64,000 nt of DNA from the NCBI RefSeq assembly GCF_009915155.1, contig NZ_JAABLM010000003.1:1-64000 (forward strand), in the 5' to 3' direction. The notes beneath the pieces were generated by a model that was not told the DNA's origin, searched no databases, and worked only from the letters and a program-made list of their open reading frames with translations. Shown here in pieces: positions 60,383-64,000 of the stretch. Position 1 is the stretch's first letter. Every line of letters begins with the position of its first letter. Origin of the DNA: Flavobacterium ichthyis. GTDB taxonomy: Bacteria > Bacteroidota > Bacteroidia > Flavobacteriales > Flavobacteriaceae. The position numbers were made by a program, and so were the translations under genes.

Positions 60383-61327
60383 ATGACTATTACTCAATTA
60401 TATTATGTTTTGGCAGTAGCCGAAAATAAAAATTTTACGCTTGCCGCTGAAAAATGTTTTGTAACGCAACCCACGTTGAGTATGCAAATTCAGAAACTTG
60501 AAGAAGAGCTGGGAATTTTAATTTTCGATAGGACAAAAAAACCAATTCAACTTACAGAAATTGGACAGAAAATTGTAATGCAAGCTAAAAACATTGTCAA
60601 TGAATCTTACCGAATTCAAGATATCGTGGACCAACAAAAAGGATTTGTAGGTGGCGAATTTAAATTAGGAATTATTCCTACAATTACGCCAACTTTATTG
60701 CCGATGTTTTTGAAAAATTTCATCAATAAATATCCGAAAATCAAACTGATTATTGAGGAACATAGCACTGAAGAAATTTTAACGAGACTCAAAAACGGTC
60801 ATTTAGATGCAGCAATTGCGGCAACGCCTTTGGAAGATGATAAAATCAAAGAAATCGTACTTTATTATGAACCATTTGTTGCTTATTTTCCTGAAAACCA
60901 TACAATTAATCATAAAAAAGAAATTAACCCAACCGACCTTGAAGGCGAGAATATTTTGCTTTTGCAAGATGGTCATTGTTTTAGAGATGGTATTTTAAAT
61001 TTATGCAAAACGGCTTCAAATCAAGAAAATAATGCTTTTCAACTCGAAAGTGGAAGTTTTGAAACGCTTATAAAATTAGCCGATGAAGGCTTAGGAATTA
61101 CACTTCTCCCCTATTTACATACTTTAAATTTAAGCGAAAAAAATCAGCAGAAATTAAAGTCTTTTCAAGATCCAAAACCTTCAAGAGAAGTAAGTTTAAT
61201 TTTCCCGAAAAGCGAATTGAAAATGCACATCATTGACGCTTTACGACAAGTTATTGCTGGTGTTGTGAAAGGGGCTATTGTTTTTCAAAATGTAGAAATT
61301 ATTAGTCCTTTGCCAAAACAAAAATAA
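60383..61327 (+). CDS. oxyR: OxyR, hydrogen-peroxide-sensing LysR-type activator
   Basis: A 314-residue LysR regulator. The helix-turn-helix covers about 1-60 (NFTLAAEKCFVTQPTLSMQIQKLEEELG in shorter form: AAEKCFVTQPTLSMQI). The two redox cysteines of OxyR are present at C199 and C208 in GHCFRDGILNLC, the same numbers as in E. coli. Peroxide would join them and switch the protein to activation. The direct neighbour, divergent dps, is a classic OxyR target. Confidence 0.95.
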   Translation: MTITQLYYVLAVAENKNFTLAAEKCFVTQPTLSMQIQKLEEELGILIFDRTKKPIQLTEIGQKIVMQAKNIVNESYRIQDIVDQQKGFVGGEFKLGIIPTITPTLLPMFLKNFINKYPKIKLIIEEHSTEEILTRLKNGHLDAAIAATPLEDDKIKEIVLYYEPFVAYFPENHTINHKKEINPTDLEGENILLLQDGHCFRDGILNLCKTASNQENNAFQLESGSFETLIKLADEGLGITLLPYLHTLNLSEKNQQKLKSFQDPKPSREVSLIFPKSELKMHIIDALRQVIAGVVKGAIVFQNVEIISPLPKQK

Positions 61328-61352
61328 AAAAAAAGGAGCCCTCTTGGGCTCC
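61326..61352 (-). terminator. Terminator between oxyR and the small conserved gene
   Basis: GGAGCCC (61335-61341), TCTT, GGGCTCC (61346-61352). The long A-run on the left gives a T-run on the minus strand, so it mainly serves the minus-strand gene at 61360; it may also slow oxyR transcripts. Confidence 0.8.
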
Positions 61353-61359
61353 TAAATAT

Positions 61360-61557
61360 TTATCGGTTAATGATTACCAGACAGTGCTTTAACTCTGGTT
61401 TTTCGTTGGTATAGCTTAAAAGCCATTCCCATAATTGCTCCACTTCGTAAGGCAACATCGTTTTGACTGCTTTTTCTAATTCTTTGCAAAACAACAAAGG
61501 ATCGAAACTTACTTTTTCCAAAATTGACTTGGTAAATGCAAACATTTGTCGTGCCAT
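61360..61557 (-). CDS. Small conserved protein of unknown function
   Basis: A 65-residue, helical, soluble protein beginning MARQMFAFTKSILEKVSFDP and containing FCKELEKAVKTMLPYEVEQL and a KHCLVIIN end. I recognise it as the kind of small protein that recurs in flavobacterial genomes, without a known function. It has its own terminator. The 143 bases upstream, to 61700, are AT-rich without a clear signal. Confidence 0.7.
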   Translation of the reverse strand: MARQMFAFTKSILEKVSFDPLLFCKELEKAVKTMLPYEVEQLWEWLLSYTNEKPELKHCLVIINR

Positions 61558-61700
61558 GAATGTAATTTATTTTTTAGGTTTAAGTTGAATGTTTTGGTTA
61601 AAAGAACTTATTGTAAATTTAGTAAAAAAGTAAATTAGTTTCGTTTAAAAAAAGTTAACTAAATCTAAAAATTTAAACATTTAACATTATAAAAAAAATT

Positions 61701-62363
61701 TTACCTTTTATAAGCTCTTAACATTTCTCTTTTTCCAGGTGGTCCGGCTAATTTTTCTACCATAAATCCGCTGGATTTCATAGCTGTAATGATTGGAGTT
61801 CTGCAAGCGTATGTGACTAAAATTCCGTTATTTTTTAATGCTAAAAACATTTGTTCAAAAATGGCTTCATTCCATAATTCCGGTTGAACATTGTAGCCAA
61901 AAGCGTCAAAGTAAATTAAATCAAACTGTGATTGAAAATCAATTTCCTGAAATTTTATTTTCTTTTTTTCAAATGAAAAATGGTTGCCTAAATTTATTTT
62001 CTCATTCCATAAACAAGTGTGCATTTCTAAAAAAATTTCGGCAAATTCGCCAGCATTCAAAGCATGGGAATATTTCATTTGCATGGCATCTTCAGGAGTT
62101 ATTGGAAAAGCTTCAATTCCCACATAATTAATTTTTTGTGCAGACTTTATAGTTTCTAAAAAAGTGATAAAGGCATTCAAGCCAGTTCCAAAACCAATTT
62201 CTAAAATTGATATAGGCTTCCCTTGTAAGATAGAAAGCCCATTTTTAATGAATACATGTTTCGCTTCCTGGATTGCTCCATGACGCGAATGATAGGTTTC
62301 ATCCAAATCTGGCATATAAATCGTTTGGGACCCATCTGCCGTTTGAATGATTTCTCTTTTCAT
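61701..62363 (-). CDS. mnmD: MnmD: tRNA U34 mnm5s2U methyltransferase domain protein
   Basis: A 220-residue SAM-dependent methyltransferase equal to the N-terminal half of the bifunctional MnmC. SILEIGFGTGLNAFIT (about 50-65) is the SAM loop and DLIYFDAFGYNVQPELW (about 148-164) the catalytic segment; YACRTPIITAMKSSGF closes the fold. It methylates the wobble uridine in the last step of mnm5(s2)U formation. The FAD half of MnmC is absent, as in other MnmD proteins. Its start overlaps the upstream membrane gene by one base. Confidence 0.9.
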   Translation of the reverse strand: MKREIIQTADGSQTIYMPDLDETYHSRHGAIQEAKHVFIKNGLSILQGKPISILEIGFGTGLNAFITFLETIKSAQKINYVGIEAFPITPEDAMQMKYSHALNAGEFAEIFLEMHTCLWNEKINLGNHFSFEKKKIKFQEIDFQSQFDLIYFDAFGYNVQPELWNEAIFEQMFLALKNNGILVTYACRTPIITAMKSSGFMVEKLAGPPGKREMLRAYKR

Positions 62364-62827
62364 TAAATATTAAACTTTAGAAGTGTTTTTCTTTGAATAA
62401 CGTATCCAAATAGACATACGAGAAACATTTGAATTATAACAAAATAAATTGGATCAATCAAATAGGAACCTGCATTTAATTCTTTAGAAGCCATTATATC
62501 AAATGCCGTGACATAGGTCAATACGGCAACAAAAAAGATAATTGACACCAATAAAATGGTATTTGCAATCGCATTAGAAAATTTGTCAATGACACTTTTT
62601 AAACTATATATGATGAAAAATGTAAGTGTACCTACGAAAAAAAACATAAAAAATTTAGGCAGTAAAATTTCTTTTTCCTTGACATTAATCGTCACCGTGC
62701 CGTTCACGAAATCCTGAAGTCCAAATTGGGAGCTAAAAAATATAATTAAAGCTAGCAGAATGACCGCAATCCATACAATTTCAAGAGCGTTATTTCGTTT
62801 TTTAGCAATTTTAATGTCTTTTTTCAT
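62363..62827 (-). CDS. Four-helix membrane protein of unknown function
   Basis: A 154-residue inner membrane protein with hydrophobic segments near 15-33, 58-78, 88-112 and 125-145. The first 12 residues are strongly basic (KKDIKIAKKRNN). No family recognised. It is third in a four-gene run, 8 bases after the CXXCH lipoprotein gene and overlapping mnmD by one base. Confidence 0.7.
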   Translation of the reverse strand: MKKDIKIAKKRNNALEIVWIAVILLALIIFFSSQFGLQDFVNGTVTINVKEKEILLPKFFMFFFVGTLTFFIIYSLKSVIDKFSNAIANTILLVSIIFFVAVLTYVTAFDIMASKELNAGSYLIDPIYFVIIQMFLVCLFGYVIQRKTLLKFNI

Positions 62828-62835
62828 TATTGATT

Positions 62836-63300
62836 TTATTCTATATATAATTTTTTAATTCTCGGTATAGGTCCTGTACATTTTACTTCGTGACAACTTA
62901 CGCAAGCTGATATGGCGCTGTTAAAATGTAATTTTGCGTTTTTAGGATCTTTATAAATTTTTTCTTGTGCGTCAATAAAAATAGCGGCTTGTTTTTTAAA
63001 AAAAGCGTCGTTCTCACTCTCATCGGTCATGCTTCGTTCGTGTATTTCTAGAAAATGTTGCGGAAACTGACCTATCGTATCACCTTTCGAAATTTGATTT
63101 TTAAGCCTTTGGTTATCAACATACATCTGCTCCATTAAAGCTGCCATTTCTGACATTTCATACATTTCAAAACCCGAAGAAACCGTGTCTTTAACCGCAG
63201 TTTTTTCCTGTGCAGGATTTTTTTTTGTAGCATCATTTTTATTACATGAAAGTACGAAAAAAGTACCAGCTAAGAAAGCTAAAACAAAGTTAAACTTCAT
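62836..63300 (-). CDS. Lipoprotein with one CXXCH haem-binding motif
   Basis: A 154-residue exported lipoprotein: lipobox FVLSC (C19), an acidic/charged helical body, and CVSCH at 133-137 near the C-terminus. A single CXXCH after a four-helix-like body is the layout of cytochrome c'-type proteins, where the C-terminal helix binds haem. Redox or sensing role is therefore likely but unproved. It follows the DUF4920 lipoprotein with a 1-base gap. Confidence 0.82.
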   Translation of the reverse strand: MKFNFVLAFLAGTFFVLSCNKNDATKKNPAQEKTAVKDTVSSGFEMYEMSEMAALMEQMYVDNQRLKNQISKGDTIGQFPQHFLEIHERSMTDESENDAFFKKQAAIFIDAQEKIYKDPKNAKLHFNSAISACVSCHEVKCTGPIPRIKKLYIE

Positions 63301-63301
63301 A

Positions 63302-63943
63302 TTATTTGCTTATTAAAACACCATCTGCTAAAAACGCATAAGTGAATTTTGGTTGGGTAATTTTATCAATTTCTGCTTGAGATTTACCGCCGTCTTTTGC
63401 GTAATGTTTTAATTCTGCCACAGTAGTCTCGGTAAGAAATGCTTTTCCGCTTACAATTGCTTCATGATTACCTTCGTCTGCATTGAGAGGTACAAAAAAT
63501 CCGTAATCTTTAAAACGCACAAATGATTCATTTGCTGCCGGAAGTTCTAATTTCATCCAGCAGCCTTTTTTCTTACATACTGACTTTATTTTAGACTTAA
63601 ATTTAATGGATACGGTATCGCCAGATTTTAGCGATTTATATTTGTCAATCATTTGTTGCGATGTCAACGCTTTTTCTTTTGAAATTTTATTTCCAAAAGA
63701 AGCATAGTCAACTTTAAGATCATTGGAAGCGGTTACTTTTAATTCTGTAGCATCTTCTTCTTTCTCATTTTTTAATTCAGTTGAAGCATGATCTTTTACC
63801 CAAACAACTGTATCAGTTTCAGTCCTTGATATAGTGTCATTTACACTTTCTATCTTTTCTTCTGGCGAATTTGCTTCTTTATTTTTATCAGCGCAAGCGA
63901 AAAATGAAGCTAGAGCTACCGCAAAAAACAATGTCTTTTTCAT
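63302..63943 (-). CDS. DUF4920 lipoprotein
   Basis: A 213-residue lipoprotein (lipobox FFACAD, C17). Residues 18-75 are a charged, Thr/Glu-rich linker; DUF4920 covers about 78-210, with CKKKGCWMKLEL (C123, C128, W129, M130) and GNHEAIVSGKAF with H160. These Cys, Met and His residues look like a metal site, perhaps copper; that is inference. DUF4920 has no known function. First gene of a four-gene operon. Confidence 0.85.
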   Translation of the reverse strand: MKKTLFFAVALASFFACADKNKEANSPEEKIESVNDTISRTETDTVVWVKDHASTELKNEKEEDATELKVTASNDLKVDYASFGNKISKEKALTSQQMIDKYKSLKSGDTVSIKFKSKIKSVCKKKGCWMKLELPAANESFVRFKDYGFFVPLNADEGNHEAIVSGKAFLTETTVAELKHYAKDGGKSQAEIDKITQPKFTYAFLADGVLISK

Positions 63944-63975
63944 AAATATTGACTATTTAAATGTGTATATAGTTG

Positions 63976-63983
63976 CAAAAATA
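63976..63983 (-). promoter_or_regulatory. Promoter element of the DUF4920-cytochrome-mnmD operon
   Basis: TATTTTTG on the minus strand, an exact TAnnTTTG, 32 bases before the ATG at 63943. Its -33 partner would lie beyond the window edge. Confidence 0.45.
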
Positions 63984-64000
63984 GTAGAATTCTCTAGAAA

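Noticed and set aside
1..64000. CRISPR array, tRNA or rRNA genes, insertion sequences, prophage or defence genes
   Set aside because: I found no regularly spaced repeats, no tRNA-like cloverleaf, and no transposase, integrase, restriction or phage protein among the coding regions. A tRNA scan program would be needed to exclude tRNAs fully.

Overview
The window reads as chromosomal core DNA of a member of the Flavobacteriaceae, probably Flavobacterium or a close relative. The evidence is AT-rich sequence, promoters of the Bacteroidota type (TTG, about 17-24 bases, then TAnnTTTG), almost no Shine-Dalgarno sequences before start codons, two secreted proteins with type IX secretion (T9SS) C-terminal sorting domains, a TamB/lipoprotein-TamA pair, and many protein families typical of this group (DUF4920, PrcB-like lipoprotein, fused E1 alpha/beta dehydrogenase). 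I saw no rRNA, tRNA, CRISPR array, transposase, integrase or phage gene.

Layout. 1-10 kb: threonine aldolase, release factor 2 with a programmed +1 frameshift, a DUF47-PiT phosphate transport pair, an acyl-CoA carboxylase beta subunit, an M1 peptidase, and a menE-like/CPBP-protease pair. 10-22 kb: an ArsC-like reductase, a TonB-linked outer membrane protein, a second M1 peptidase, recG, a bestrophin-like channel, the potassium transporter Kup and an AlkC-type DNA glycosylase. 22-31 kb: a stress and repair neighbourhood with a PAS histidine kinase, small hydrophilic proteins, a flavodoxin-like protein, an SRPBCC protein, pabA and the Ku-LigD end-joining pair; a candidate small RNA lies at 24.9 kb. 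31-39 kb: the tamB-tamL envelope operon and an AIM24 protein.

39-50 kb: fused 2-oxoacid dehydrogenase E1, a 2-oxoglutarate/Fe(II) oxygenase, a SUI1-like factor, nucleoside phosphorylase, GNAT acetyltransferase, a cytosolic substrate-binding-like protein without a transporter, a membrane transglutaminase, ung and mutS2. 50-64 kb: two T9SS cargo proteins, aroC, an LpxH-like phosphoesterase, a small beta-barrel, a PrcB-like lipoprotein overlapping bshA (bacillithiol synthesis), a SulP transporter, divergent dps and oxyR around a palindrome, and a four-gene operon of two redox or metal-related lipoproteins, a membrane protein and mnmD.

Genes are mostly single or in runs of two to four, and many are separated by clear intrinsic terminators. 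Several exact TAnnTTTG elements lie so close to start codons that the transcripts should be leaderless or nearly so. Two families of short intergenic repeats recur. One of them supplies the stop codons of prfB and of a GNAT gene. I found no complete novel defence or biosynthetic system. The items most worth a second look are the candidate small RNA, the prfB frameshift in a lineage that hides its anti-Shine-Dalgarno, the stop-codon-supplying repeats, the dps-oxyR palindrome and the DUF4920/CXXCH lipoprotein operon.
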